From positions 60,027-124,026 of the forward strand of contig CAMDCE010000006.1 in the NCBI GenBank assembly GCA_945889625.1: a stretch of 64,000 bases of DNA, in the 5' to 3' direction. A program made the position numbers and the translations under genes. The notes beneath the pieces were generated by a model that had not been told where the DNA came from, searched no databases, and saw only the letters and a list, made by a program, of their open reading frames with translations. The stretch comes from Asaia bogorensis (lineage in GTDB: Bacteria; Pseudomonadota; Alphaproteobacteria; Reyranellales; Reyranellaceae). Positions 48,738 through 59,082 of this stretch are shown here, in pieces (the first letter of the stretch is position 1; every line of letters begins with the position of its first letter).

Positions 48738-50894
48738 TCATCGTGCGATCAATAGCACGGGCGTGCGGATGGCGCGCAGCAGGGCGGTGGTGCGCGGACC
48801 GAGGAACTTGGTCTCGCCCTGGCGCAGCGACACACCCAGGACGACCAGGTCGAAACGGCCGCCGCGCAGCGTGCGCCGGATCTCGGCCTCGCGCTTGGCA
48901 TTGGTCGCGGTGAGGCCCTTTACCGCCACGCCGCTGCGTTTGCCCAGCCGATGGACGTCGACCAGCACCGACATGCCGAACCGCCGGCCGCGGCCGCGCA
49001 ACAGGGCGGTGTCCTCCGCCGGATCGAACACATGCAGCGCCGTCAATGTTCCCTGGCTTGCCTTGGCAAGCGTGAGCGCGATCTCGGTGGCCAGCCGCGC
49101 ATCCGGCCCGCCGCCGGTCGGCACCAGGATGTCGAGCGGCACGTCCGCCGGCCCCGCCGCCCCCGCGCCGTTGAGGGCGATCGCCACCGGTCCGTCGAAG
49201 CCGGCGACAAGGCGCTGCAGCGTTTCCTCGAAGCGGTGCGCCGTATCGGAGATCGGACGGTCGACACCGACGAAGATGACGTTGTAGCCCTTGGCGACTT
49301 CCTTCTCGAGGGTGTCGTCGGCGACACCCGACCTGCTCGACACGAGCTGCTTCACGGCCATGAGCGGCGCCGGCGGCGGCGTGCCCTCCACGGCTGCGTT
49401 GTCGAGCGTTGCCTGTGCCGCCTCGGTGAGATGGGCGTGGCTGCCCGCCTCCTCGGGCCGGGGTTCGTCGGCCGCCCTGCGCTCCAGGACCGTAGTCAGG
49501 ACTTGCTGATCGGCGGCAAACAGGCCGGCCAGCCGCGCGCACAGCCGGCCGTTCGGGCTGTCGTCGACATAGACCAGCGCTCGTTCCATCTTGGGCACGC
49601 TTGCGAGCTCGTCGGCCTCTTCCTTCTCCAGCCGCCTGGCCTCCTCGTCGCCCAGCGGCACGCGCGCCATCACCCAGCGCAGGGTGGGCGGCATCACCAT
49701 GGTGGTGACGACGGCCATGGCCACGATCATCGTGTAGAGCTGGCTGCTCAGCGCGCCCATGGCGAGCCCGATGCTGGCGATGATGACCTCGGTCGAACCG
49801 CGTGCATTGAGGCCGGTCGCCAGGGCCAGCGACTCGAAGGTGGTGAGGCCGCCCAACCGGCCGCCGATCAAAGCGCCGCCGAACTTGCCGACGCTCGCCA
49901 CCGCGATAACGGCCAGCGTGAACAATGCCAGGGTGGGATCGAACAGAGTCCTGAGATCCATGCCGAGACCGGCGACGGCGAAGAACACCGGGCTGAAGAA
50001 GGCGATGATGAAGCCGCGAAGCTCGCCCTCGATGTGCTCCGTGAGCAAAGGCGATTGCCCCACCAGGATGCCGGCGACGAAGGCGCCCAAGGCGGTATGC
50101 ACGCCGATCAGCTCGGTGGTGAGCGCCATGCTGAGCATGACAATCAGGATAGCGGTGATGACTGGCACCTCGATGGTCATGTGATCGTTGACCCACATGA
50201 TGAGATGCGCGACCAGCCGCCGGCCGACGGTCAGGCTGAAGGCCAGGAAGATCGCCGTGCCGGCCAGGCTGGTGCCGACGCTGGCGAGGTTGACCTCGCC
50301 ATGGGCTGCGATACCTGCGATCACGGCAATGATGATCCAGGCCACGGTGTCGTCGAGGATGGCGGTGGCGAGGATCAGTTGGCCGAGATCGCGCCGGATG
50401 ACGCCGATTTCCATCAGCGTCATGGCGACGATCTTCACCGACGAGATCGACAGCGCCGTGCCGAGGAACAGGGCCGTGACCAGCCGCGCCTCGCCGGAGG
50501 GGACCACCGACGCTGGCAGGGCATAGGCCAGCAGCACGCCGCAGATGAACGGCACGGCGATGCCGGAGAGCGACGTCGAGATCACCGCCCGTCGTCGTCG
50601 GTTCACCAGGGCGAGATTGGTCTCCATGCCGGTGAGCAGCAGCAACAGCAGAATGCCGATCTGCGACACGCCATCGAGCATGCTCTTGAGGGTCGGTGTG
50701 TTGGGGAAGACGACGTTTCGGAGCTCGGGCAGGAGGGCGCCGAACACCGAGGGGCCGAGCAGCACGCCGGCCAGGAGCTGGCCGAACAGCGCCGGCTGGC
50801 CGATCCGGTTCATGCCTTCGCCCAGCACCCGGCCGACCAGCAGCAGCAGGATCAACTCGGCCGCGAAGATCGCAATCGTATGGTCGGCTGCCAC
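48738..50894 (-). CDS. CPA2-family cation/proton antiporter with C-terminal USP-like domain
   Basis: Na/H exchanger TM region (ATAILDDTVAWIIIAVIAG; GLNARGSTEVIIASIGLAMG), C-terminal FDLVVLGVSLRQGETKFLGPRTTALLRAIRTPVLLI. Confidence 0.88.
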   Translation of the reverse strand: MAADHTIAIFAAELILLLLVGRVLGEGMNRIGQPALFGQLLAGVLLGPSVFGALLPELRNVVFPNTPTLKSMLDGVSQIGILLLLLLTGMETNLALVNRRRRAVISTSLSGIAVPFICGVLLAYALPASVVPSGEARLVTALFLGTALSISSVKIVAMTLMEIGVIRRDLGQLILATAILDDTVAWIIIAVIAGIAAHGEVNLASVGTSLAGTAIFLAFSLTVGRRLVAHLIMWVNDHMTIEVPVITAILIVMLSMALTTELIGVHTALGAFVAGILVGQSPLLTEHIEGELRGFIIAFFSPVFFAVAGLGMDLRTLFDPTLALFTLAVIAVASVGKFGGALIGGRLGGLTTFESLALATGLNARGSTEVIIASIGLAMGALSSQLYTMIVAMAVVTTMVMPPTLRWVMARVPLGDEEARRLEKEEADELASVPKMERALVYVDDSPNGRLCARLAGLFAADQQVLTTVLERRAADEPRPEEAGSHAHLTEAAQATLDNAAVEGTPPPAPLMAVKQLVSSRSGVADDTLEKEVAKGYNVIFVGVDRPISDTAHRFEETLQRLVAGFDGPVAIALNGAGAAGPADVPLDILVPTGGGPDARLATEIALTLAKASQGTLTALHVFDPAEDTALLRGRGRRFGMSVLVDVHRLGKRSGVAVKGLTATNAKREAEIRRTLRGGRFDLVVLGVSLRQGETKFLGPRTTALLRAIRTPVLLIAR

Positions 50895-51001
50895 CCTTGC
50901 CCTCGCCTTTACGCGTCGATCTCATATGGAGGCGGTTGGCGCGCGCACCAAACCCTATTAAGCACGGTCGCACGTTTGACCACTCATTATCGAGACTGAA
51001 A

Positions 51002-52534
51002 ATGCCGCCGCGTCAGGCCGTTCTGGGCATGGAAAATGCCAGCTTTTTTTATGGCGCAGGCCGCGTCTTCGAGGGCGTCTCATTCCTGCTCGACGGCGCG
51101 CGCACTGCCCTGGTCGGCGAGAACGGCGCAGGCAAATCGACCCTGCTGAAATGCCTGACCGGCGAGCTCGAGCTGAATGGTGGCCAGGTGATCCGCTCGC
51201 GCGGCCTCAGGCTCGGCAGCGTGCCACAGGACATTCCCGAGGGCCTGGCGGGGAAGTCGCTGCGCCTCGTCCTGGCCAGGTCGCTGGAGCGTGCCGGCCT
51301 GGCCGGCGAGGACTGGCGCATCGACGTGCTGCTCGACGAGGTCGGCTTGGCGCCGGAGGCGGCCGAGCAGCCTTTCGGCAGCCTGTCGGGCGGATGGCAG
51401 CGGCTGATGCTGATCGCGGCTGCGGCCCGCCTCGAAGAGCCCGACCTCCTGGTTCTCGACGAGCCGACCAACCATCTCGATCTCGCCAACATCAACACCC
51501 TGGAACGCTGGCTCACGGTCGACTTCAAGGTACCGATGTTGATCGTCAGTCACGACCGCGAGTGCCTCGACCGCGTGACTGAGCGCACCTTGTTCCTGCG
51601 GCGCGACGGCGTCCACGCCTTCAATACGTGCTTTTCGATCGCGCGCGAGGAGTTGCTGCGGCGCGATGCGACGGCGGCGGCCAGGAACCGGCTGGAGGAG
51701 AAGGAGATCAAGAGGCTGGAGCAGGCCGCGGCGCGCTACAAGGTGTGGGCAGTCAAGAATCCCGACCTCAACAAGCGCAAGAACGCGGTCGAGACCCGCA
51801 TCGCCCGTATCGAGGCCGAGCGCACGCCGACCTATGCCACGCGCGAGCGCCGGCTGGAAGTCAGCGACGGCGACATCGACGCTCGGGTAGCACTCAGGCT
51901 CGAGAAGCTCGATGTCGCGGTACCGGGTGGCGGGCGCAAGCTGCTGGCGGTCGACCGCTTGGTCATCGCCGCCGGCGATCGTGTGGCTGTGCTCGGCGCG
52001 AACGGCGCCGGCAAGTCGACCCTGCTGTCGACCCTGGCGGCAGCCTTCGATCCGGAGCGCGAGTACTACGACGGGCAGTCGGCGATCCGCTTCAATCCCT
52101 CCTGCCGCGTGGTCTATTTCGACCAGACCATGCGCGACCTGCCGGTGCGGATGACGATCCTCGACTACATCCTCTCGGCCGAGACGGCGCAGGAAAAGGA
52201 GGCGGTGCGGCAGCTCGCCCAGGCGGGCTTCGTTTTCACCAGAATCGGCCAGCCGATCGGCCTGCTGAGCCATGGCGAACGCGCGCGCCTGGTGTTTCTC
52301 CGCATGAAACTCCTGCGGCCCAACTTCTATCTGCTCGACGAGCCGACCAACCATCTCGACATCGAGGGGCAGGAGGCCCTGGAAGCCCAGTTGGAAGAAA
52401 CCCAGATTTCCTGCATCTTTGTCTCGCACGATCGGTACTTCACCCGGACGGCGGCGAGGCGCTTTCTCGAGATCCGGCGCGGCCGGCTGGTCGAGGTCGA
52501 CGATGCCGACGCCTTCTTCGAGGCGCAGACCTGA
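51002..52534 (+). CDS. ABC-F family ATPase
   Basis: Two Walker A (GENGAGKST, GANGAGKST), LSGGWQRLML and LSHGERARLV signatures, two DEPTNHLD. Confidence 0.93.
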   Translation: MPPRQAVLGMENASFFYGAGRVFEGVSFLLDGARTALVGENGAGKSTLLKCLTGELELNGGQVIRSRGLRLGSVPQDIPEGLAGKSLRLVLARSLERAGLAGEDWRIDVLLDEVGLAPEAAEQPFGSLSGGWQRLMLIAAAARLEEPDLLVLDEPTNHLDLANINTLERWLTVDFKVPMLIVSHDRECLDRVTERTLFLRRDGVHAFNTCFSIAREELLRRDATAAARNRLEEKEIKRLEQAAARYKVWAVKNPDLNKRKNAVETRIARIEAERTPTYATRERRLEVSDGDIDARVALRLEKLDVAVPGGGRKLLAVDRLVIAAGDRVAVLGANGAGKSTLLSTLAAAFDPEREYYDGQSAIRFNPSCRVVYFDQTMRDLPVRMTILDYILSAETAQEKEAVRQLAQAGFVFTRIGQPIGLLSHGERARLVFLRMKLLRPNFYLLDEPTNHLDIEGQEALEAQLEETQISCIFVSHDRYFTRTAARRFLEIRRGRLVEVDDADAFFEAQT

Positions 52535-52547
52535 GAGGATCGCACAG

Positions 52548-52745
52548 ATGGACAAAGCGACCATGGACAAGGCGATGGTGGAAATGCTGGCGCGCCGCGC
52601 CGGCCTCGACAAGGCGCTGGCGGAGTTCCCCGACGATGTCGCCGCCGCCGCCAAGCAAGCCGCCGACGTGGCGGGCAAGATGAAGGCGCCGACCGATCCT
52701 GCTGCCGAACCCTGGCCGCCGATGCGCGCGGGAGACGACCTGTGA
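52548..52745 (+). CDS. Small AtzG/GatC-like amidase partner (tentative)
   Basis: 65 aa, MDKAMVEMLARRAGLDKALAEFPDDVAAAAKQAADVAGKMKAPTDPAAEPWPPMR; 4-bp overlap with amidase gene. Confidence 0.5.
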   Translation: MDKATMDKAMVEMLARRAGLDKALAEFPDDVAAAAKQAADVAGKMKAPTDPAAEPWPPMRAGDDL

Positions 52746-54160
52746 ACGCCGGTCTCAGCGCCGCCAAGGGCGAGCTGCACTGGCTCACCGTCACCGACGC
52801 GGCCGCGGCGATCGCGGCAAAGGAACTCTCGCCAGTCGATCTGATGAAAGCGCTGCTGGCGCGCATCGAGCTGCTCGAGCCCCGGCTCAATGCCTTCATC
52901 CGCCTCGATGCCGAGGCAGCCCTGGCGGCGGCCCGCCTGGCCGAAGCGGAGGCAGCCATTGGGCGACTGCGCGGGCCGCTGCATGGCGTGCCGGTTGGCA
53001 TCAAGGACATCATCGATGTCGCGGGTCTGCCGAGCACCTGCCACTCCAAGATCCTCGAGGGTAACATGGCGACCGCCGACGCGGTCTGCGTCGCCAGGCT
53101 CCGCCAGGCCGGCGCCATCGTGGTGGGCAAGCTCTCGACCCACGAATTCGCCATTGGCGGTCCGAGCTTCGACCTGCCCTGGCCGCCCGCGCGCAATCCG
53201 TGGAACACCGATCACCATCCCGGCGGCTCGTCTTCGGGCTCGGGCTCCGGCGTCGCGGCCGGCCTGTTCCCGATGGCGCTCGGCACCGACACCGGCGGCA
53301 GCGTGCGCAATCCCGCGAGCTGCTGCGGCATCGTCGGGCTGAAACCGAGCTATGGCCTGGTGTCCCGCCGCGGCGTCTTTCCGCTGGCTTTCACGCTCGA
53401 CCACGTCGGGCCGATGACGCGCACCGTCGCCGACAACGCCCTGATGCTTTCCTGCATCGCCGGCCACGATCCGCTCGATTCCGGCAGCGCCGCCGCACCG
53501 GCGGGACACTACGCGACCGCGCTGGAGCGAGACATGCGCGGCCTGCGCGTCGGCTTCGTACGGCATTTCCATGAGACCGACGTTCCGGCCGATCCCGAAG
53601 TGACGGCAGGGCTCGAGCGCGTCGCGCGCAGTTTGCAGGTGGCAGGCGCGGAAGTGAAAGACATCCGCTTGCCGACGCTCGGCGAGTTCGGCGCCGTCAA
53701 CCGCGTCATCCTGCAAAGCGAGGCCTGGTCGATCCACGGCCCCTGGCTGCGGTCGCGACCCGGCGACTACGGCCAGCTCGCGCGCCGCCGCCTGATGGCC
53801 GGCGCCTTCATGAGCTCGGGTGACTATCTGCAGGCAAGCCGCCGGCGCAAGGAGATGATCGCACTGGTCGAAGAAGCGCTCCGCCAGGTCGACGTGCTGC
53901 TGTGCGCCAGTTCGATGGACCCGGCCTGCCGCATCGACATCCCCGCCGATGTCGAGCGCACCTACCCGCGCCAGGCGCGCACGCCGTTCAATGTCACCGG
54001 CCACCCCGCGCTCGCCATGATGGCCGGCCTTTCCTCGACCGGCTTGCCCTTGTCGGTGCAGTTCGTCGGCCGCTATTTCGACGAAGCCACGGTCTTTCAG
54101 GTGGCGCGGGCCTGGGAGAAGGCGTCAGGGACTGACAAGAAGCACCCGGCGATCGTGTGA
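52742..54160 (+). CDS. Amidase-signature family amidase
   Basis: GVPVGIKDIIDVAG (Lys), GGSSSGSGSGVAAGLFPMALGTDTGGSVRNPASCCGIVGLKPSYG. Confidence 0.93.
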   Translation: MNAGLSAAKGELHWLTVTDAAAAIAAKELSPVDLMKALLARIELLEPRLNAFIRLDAEAALAAARLAEAEAAIGRLRGPLHGVPVGIKDIIDVAGLPSTCHSKILEGNMATADAVCVARLRQAGAIVVGKLSTHEFAIGGPSFDLPWPPARNPWNTDHHPGGSSSGSGSGVAAGLFPMALGTDTGGSVRNPASCCGIVGLKPSYGLVSRRGVFPLAFTLDHVGPMTRTVADNALMLSCIAGHDPLDSGSAAAPAGHYATALERDMRGLRVGFVRHFHETDVPADPEVTAGLERVARSLQVAGAEVKDIRLPTLGEFGAVNRVILQSEAWSIHGPWLRSRPGDYGQLARRRLMAGAFMSSGDYLQASRRRKEMIALVEEALRQVDVLLCASSMDPACRIDIPADVERTYPRQARTPFNVTGHPALAMMAGLSSTGLPLSVQFVGRYFDEATVFQVARAWEKASGTDKKHPAIV

Positions 54161-55224
54161 CAGGCAGGCTCCCTGGCGCCCTCGCCATGGTCGTCACTGC
54201 CTGTGTGGCGGCCGCGGCGGCGCGTGCCCAGACGCCAGTCATCGTCGACACGCATGTCCATGTCGATGGCCGACTCGAGCGCCGGGATGTCAATTGGGCC
54301 GGTGCCGCGCGCATTGCCATCGATCGCATGAACGAAGCGGGCGTGCGGCTCAGCCTCGTGCTGCCGCCGCCCCAGCCGGTGAACTTTCCCGCGCCTTGGG
54401 AATGCGACGCCTATGCTGGCGCGCTTCAGGCCTTTCCCGGCCGGTTCGCCCCGATCTGCGGCGGCGGCACGATCAATCCGCTGATCTATGAAAGCGCCGG
54501 TCGTCCGACCCTCGATGCCGCCACCATGCAGCGGCTCGAGGCACTTGTCGCGGGCTTCGCTTCGCGAGGCGCGGTGGCGATCGGCGAGCTGACGGCCCAG
54601 CATTTCTCGTTCAATGCGCGCCATCCCTATTTGGCCGTGACGCCCGACCATCCGGCATTCCTGAAGCTCGCCGACCTGGCCGCGCGCCATCACCTGCCGC
54701 TGGTCATGCACATGGAAGCCGTGCGCGGCAGCTTCGACGTGCCGGAAGGCCTGCGCCGCATTTCGGGCCAGAATCCCGCGCGCCTCGACGACAATCTCGC
54801 GGCCTTCGAGCGCTTGCTTGCCCACAATCGTGGAGCGACGATCGTGTGGGCGCATTTCGGCTGGGACAATACCGGCCAGCGCAACGGCCGCCTTATGAAG
54901 GAACTGTTCGACCGCCATGCCAATCTCTATGCCGACATCAAGCTGCAGCCGGGCAGCCCGTCGGCGCGCTTCATCGCCGACCAGAACGGCGTGCTGCGGC
55001 CTGAATTCATCGCCTCGATCGAGGCCGGCGCCAGCCGCTACATGATCGGTTCCGATGCGTTCTACGCCGTGCGGCCGGTTGCCGCCGAGCGTGAGATCGA
55101 CCGGTTGGCAGCGGTCAGCAAGGCGTTGCTGGACCGCCTGAGTCCCGACACGCGGCGGCAGGTCGGGTCGGAGAACGCGGCCAGGGTCTATCGGCTGCGC
55201 GAACGCGGTCTGCTGCAGCCGTAG
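54157..55224 (+). CDS. Secreted amidohydrolase-family protein
   Basis: Signal peptide; VIVDTHVHVDGRL metal-binding motif; MIGSDAFYAV. Confidence 0.8.
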   Translation: MTGRLPGALAMVVTACVAAAAARAQTPVIVDTHVHVDGRLERRDVNWAGAARIAIDRMNEAGVRLSLVLPPPQPVNFPAPWECDAYAGALQAFPGRFAPICGGGTINPLIYESAGRPTLDAATMQRLEALVAGFASRGAVAIGELTAQHFSFNARHPYLAVTPDHPAFLKLADLAARHHLPLVMHMEAVRGSFDVPEGLRRISGQNPARLDDNLAAFERLLAHNRGATIVWAHFGWDNTGQRNGRLMKELFDRHANLYADIKLQPGSPSARFIADQNGVLRPEFIASIEAGASRYMIGSDAFYAVRPVAAEREIDRLAAVSKALLDRLSPDTRRQVGSENAARVYRLRERGLLQP

Positions 55225-55339
55225 AGATCGCGACCAGGGCTTTTCCCAGAACGGCCAATGTCGGGAATCTTTTCGTCCAATTAGTTCTTATCGTCCGACC
55301 CGCCTTGCCCGGCGCGCCGACACGGGCAAGATACGGACC

Positions 55340-56683
55340 ATGAGCAGGAAACAACTCCGCCTCGGCGCCTTCATGCGCCCGGTCAGCATCCACACGGCGG
55401 CCTGGCGCTATCCCGGCGGCACGCCGGATGCCAACTTCAACTTGAAGGCACTGATCCAGTACGCCCAGACCCTGGAGCGCGGGAAGTTCGACGCCTTCTT
55501 CATGGCCGATCATCTGGCGGTGCTGAACATGCCGATGGAGGCTCTGAAGCGGAGCGCCACGGTGACCTCGTTCGATCCGCTGACGCTGTTGCCCGCCCTT
55601 GCCCAGCACACCGAGCATCTCGGCCTGATCGCCACGGCTTCGACCACCTTCGAGCCCGCCTACACCATCGCCCGCCGTTTTGCCTCGCTCGACCACATTT
55701 CGGGCGGCCGCGCCGGCTGGAACCTGGTGACGACCTCCAATCCCGACGCTGCGCTCAACTTCGGCATGGACGAGCAGATGGAGCATGGTGAGCGTTATGC
55801 CCGCGCCCGCGAGTTCTTCGATGTCGTTACCGGCCTGTGGGATTCGTGGGCCGACGACGCCTTCATCCGCGACGTCGACAAAGGCCTCTATTTCGATCCC
55901 GACAAGCTCCATGTGCTGGATCACAAGGGCAAGTATCTGAAGGTGCGCGGACCCCTCAACATCGCTCGCCCGATCCAGGGCTGGCCGGTGATGGTCCAGG
56001 CCGGCGCCTCGGATGCCGGCCGCCAGCTCGCCGCCGAGACCGCCGAGGTCGTGTTCGCTGCCGGCGGTCCGATCGAAGCGGGCAGGGCGTTCTATGCCGA
56101 CGTGAAGGGACGGGCGGCCAAGGCCGGCCGCGACCCCGATCACATCAAGATCCTGCCCGGCGCCTTCACCATCATCGGCGAGTCCCTCGACGAGGCGAAG
56201 GACAAGCGCGCGAAGCTCGACAGCCTGGTGAGCTATGACAGCGGCATCGCCGCCCTGTCGATCGCCGTCGGCCAGGACGCGCGCAAGTTCGATCCCGACG
56301 GGCCACTGCCCGAGATCCCCGAGACCAACCAGAGCAAGAGCGGCCGCGAACGGGTGATCGCGCTGTCCAGGCGCGAGAATCTCAGCGTACGTCAGATCGC
56401 CGGCCGTCTCGGCGGCTATGGCGGGCTTGCCATGATGGGCACGCCCATGATGATCGCTGACCAGATGGAGGAGTGGTTGGTGACCAATGCCAGCGACGGC
56501 TTCAACGTCATGTTCCCCTACCTGCCGGGCGGGCTCGACGATTTCGTCGACAAGGTCGTGCCCGAGCTGCAGCGCCGCGGCATCTTCCGCCGCGAGTACG
56601 AGGGCGGCACCTTGCGCGAGAATCTCGGCCTGCCGCGCCCGGAGAATCGGTTCTTCACCGGCACGGCAAAGGCGGCGGAGTAG
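55340..56683 (+). CDS. LLM-class FMN-dependent monooxygenase (NtaA/SnaA/DszA-like)
   Basis: AWRYPGGTPDANFNLKALIQYAQTLERGKFDAFFMADHLA; GRAGWNLVTTSNPDAALNFG. Confidence 0.9.
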   Translation: MSRKQLRLGAFMRPVSIHTAAWRYPGGTPDANFNLKALIQYAQTLERGKFDAFFMADHLAVLNMPMEALKRSATVTSFDPLTLLPALAQHTEHLGLIATASTTFEPAYTIARRFASLDHISGGRAGWNLVTTSNPDAALNFGMDEQMEHGERYARAREFFDVVTGLWDSWADDAFIRDVDKGLYFDPDKLHVLDHKGKYLKVRGPLNIARPIQGWPVMVQAGASDAGRQLAAETAEVVFAAGGPIEAGRAFYADVKGRAAKAGRDPDHIKILPGAFTIIGESLDEAKDKRAKLDSLVSYDSGIAALSIAVGQDARKFDPDGPLPEIPETNQSKSGRERVIALSRRENLSVRQIAGRLGGYGGLAMMGTPMMIADQMEEWLVTNASDGFNVMFPYLPGGLDDFVDKVVPELQRRGIFRREYEGGTLRENLGLPRPENRFFTGTAKAAE

Positions 56684-56687
56684 GCTC

Positions 56688-57533
56688 ATGTCCTTCGACG
56701 TTGCGGTCGGCAGCGCAACCGACGTCATGCGCATGGCCGATTGGGCGGCCGACGAGGGCTGGAACCCGGGCAACACCGATGTGCTGGCCTTCCTCGCCGC
56801 CGATCCCGGCGCTTTCCTGATCGGCCGTGTCGATGGCGAACCGCAGCTCTGCATCTCGGTGGTGCGTTATGGCGCGGGCTTCGGCTTCCTAGGTTTCTAC
56901 ATCGCCCGGTCTCCCGTGCGCGGCAAAGGTTACGGCATCCAGGTTTGGCGCGCCGGCATGGCGCGTCTGGCGGGCCGCAACATCGGGCTCGATGGCGTGG
57001 TGGCCCAGCAGGGCAACTACCGAAAGTCGGGCTTTCGGCTGGCCTGGAACAACGTCCGCCACGAAGGCGTGCCGCCGGCGAGTGCAAAGCCGCCGGCCGG
57101 AGTCACCCTGATCGACGCCCGCAGCGTGCCGTTCGACCGGTTGGCAGCCTACGACCGGCGCTTCTTTCCCGAAGCCCGCGATCATTTCCTGGCGCCGTGG
57201 ATCGCCTTGCCCGAACGTCGCGCGCTGGTGGCGTTGCGCGGCGGCGAACTCGTCGGGTTCGCCGTGATGCGGGCTTGCCGCGCGGCCTCGCGCATCGGCC
57301 CGCTCTATGCCGCCTCGCCGGACATAGCCGCGTCTCTTGTGGCCGACCTCGCGGCCGCGACGCCGGGCAAGCCGGTGGCGGTCGACGTGCCCGACATCAA
57401 CAAGGCCGCGGTGAAGCTCGCCGAGCAGCTCGGCCTCGAGCCCTCGTTCGAAACGGCGCGGATGTATACCGGCCCCGACCCGAAGGTCGATCTCGGCGGG
57501 CTGTTCGGCGTCACCAGTCTCGAATTGGGATGA
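56688..57533 (+). CDS. GNAT-family N-acetyltransferase (two-domain)
   Basis: FGFLGFYIARSPVRGKGYGIQVWRAGMARL acetyl-CoA site. Confidence 0.82.
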   Translation: MSFDVAVGSATDVMRMADWAADEGWNPGNTDVLAFLAADPGAFLIGRVDGEPQLCISVVRYGAGFGFLGFYIARSPVRGKGYGIQVWRAGMARLAGRNIGLDGVVAQQGNYRKSGFRLAWNNVRHEGVPPASAKPPAGVTLIDARSVPFDRLAAYDRRFFPEARDHFLAPWIALPERRALVALRGGELVGFAVMRACRAASRIGPLYAASPDIAASLVADLAAATPGKPVAVDVPDINKAAVKLAEQLGLEPSFETARMYTGPDPKVDLGGLFGVTSLELG

Positions 57534-57631
57534 TCCGCGGCGACCTCGTTAAGGGCGCAATATTGTTGCGCCGGGGGTGGTGCCGGATTTCGGACAAATT
57601 GGTTAAAACCCTTATGCCATCGGTATACAAG

Positions 57632-57653
57632 GTGTCCGAGGCAAGTCGGACAC
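57632..57653. repeat. 8-bp inverted repeat between convergent genes
   Basis: GTGTCCGA-ggcaag-TCGGACAC. Confidence 0.6.
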
Positions 57654-57704
57654 TTTCGGACGGTTGGCCCCTGACAGGTCGCGGTCAGGGTCGTCCTTCC
57701 AGTC

Positions 57705-58589
57705 CTACCGGCCGCTGGCGCGCGGCACCAGCGCCAGCCAGAGCGAGATCACCGTCGAGGCGATGGCCACTACCTGCAGCGCCGACACGGGCTCGTGCAG
57801 GATGATCACGCCGCTCACCACGGCGACGATGGGAATGGCGATCGACGACAGGGCGGCGACTTGTGCCGGCAGGAGCTTGACCAGCGCGAACCAGGTCACG
57901 GTGCCCAGCGCCATGGGAACGGCGCCGGTATAGAGCGTGGCGGCCAGGGCTGCTGTCGAGGGCCAATGCGTCGGCATGCCGTCGATCACGATGGCGCCGA
58001 GGGTGATCGGCAGCCACGAGGCCACAACCTGCCAGAAGGTGAGCGACAGGCCCATGCCCGGCCAGCTCGTGCGCTTGACGATGAAAGTGCCGATGGCCCA
58101 GCAGAAGCCCGCGAACAGGCCCCAGAAAAGGCCCCACGGCGCGTTGGCGTAGCTCGCGAAGTTGGGCGCCATCAGCGCCACGACCGCCGCGGCGCCGATC
58201 AGGATGGCGGCCAGCAGCCGGCCGGTCAGCGGCTGGCGGTAGACGACGAAGCCCAGCACCGCCACCCACAGCGGCATGGTGTAAGACAGCACCGAGGCAT
58301 GTCCCGACGGGATGTAGAGCACGGCGAATGAGGTGGCGATGTTCCACACGGTGATGTTCATCATCGAGGCGGCGATCAGCGGCAGCCACTTTCCCCTGGG
58401 CACCATGAGAGATTCGCCGCGCAGCCGGACGGTGGCGTAGAGCACCAGCACCGCCGTCGAGAGCACGATCGTGCGGAAGGTAAGGACCGGCATCTCCGCA
58501 AGCGCGATGCTGAACAGCGGCCAGTTGGTGCCCCACACGAGCGTGAGGGCCGCCAGCAGCGCCAGCACCTTGGGAGACGCGCGGTCCAC
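57705..58589 (-). CDS. EamA/DMT-superfamily transporter
   Basis: 10-TM pattern, LTLVWGTNWPLFSIALAEMPVLTFRTIVL. Confidence 0.88.
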   Translation of the reverse strand: MDRASPKVLALLAALTLVWGTNWPLFSIALAEMPVLTFRTIVLSTAVLVLYATVRLRGESLMVPRGKWLPLIAASMMNITVWNIATSFAVLYIPSGHASVLSYTMPLWVAVLGFVVYRQPLTGRLLAAILIGAAAVVALMAPNFASYANAPWGLFWGLFAGFCWAIGTFIVKRTSWPGMGLSLTFWQVVASWLPITLGAIVIDGMPTHWPSTAALAATLYTGAVPMALGTVTWFALVKLLPAQVAALSSIAIPIVAVVSGVIILHEPVSALQVVAIASTVISLWLALVPRASGR

Positions 58590-58598
58590 GATGAAGAA

Positions 58599-59030
58599 TT
58601 AGGCCTGGTGTTCTTCGGGCGCCTGCAGATAGCAGCCGTCGATGCGCCAGCTTCCGTCGGGCAGCTGCGTCATCGGGTAAATGGCGGTGACCGGCCGGCC
58701 GTCGGGGCCGACGACGTGGACCTTCTGCGCCGGCTGGCCGTGCATGTCGACGATTTCGCGAAAATCGAAGACCCGCGGCCGATAGACGGGTTGGTAGCCT
58801 TGGCGCACCATGTCCATGAAAACGTCGGGCTGGCCGAACATGCCCTGGATCGTTGGCGAGGCGTAGCCGAACGCCGCGTCGCCGTCGTCGCGACGGAAGG
58901 CATCGACCTGGCCCTGGATGATTTGGCGGATCGCCGCACGGTCGGCGGCCGACACGGCCGGCTCCTGCGCCACCGCGGTCGTCGCGAGGCCGAGCAGCAA
59001 GCCGAACAGGGCAAAGAGACGAAAGGCCAT
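58599..59030 (-). CDS. DUF4864-like secreted protein
   Basis: Signal peptide; IRQIIQGQVDAFRRDDGDAAFGYASPTIQGMFG. Confidence 0.78.
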   Translation of the reverse strand: MAFRLFALFGLLLGLATTAVAQEPAVSAADRAAIRQIIQGQVDAFRRDDGDAAFGYASPTIQGMFGQPDVFMDMVRQGYQPVYRPRVFDFREIVDMHGQPAQKVHVVGPDGRPVTAIYPMTQLPDGSWRIDGCYLQAPEEHQA

Positions 59031-59082
59031 GGCTGTTACCTTAAGCCCATGACTCTCCATACGCGACTGCAGGAACGGCAGA

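Noticed and set aside
47839-50973. 1044-aa minus-strand ORF seemingly fusing the antiporter region with the TauD dioxygenase
   Set aside because: Only the C-terminal part is the real TauD protein (start 48684); the upstream part is a wrong-frame reading of the antiporter gene.
51080-54004. 974-aa minus-strand ORF antisense to the ABC-F and amidase genes
   Set aside because: Same shadow-ORF composition; plus strand carries Walker and amidase motifs.
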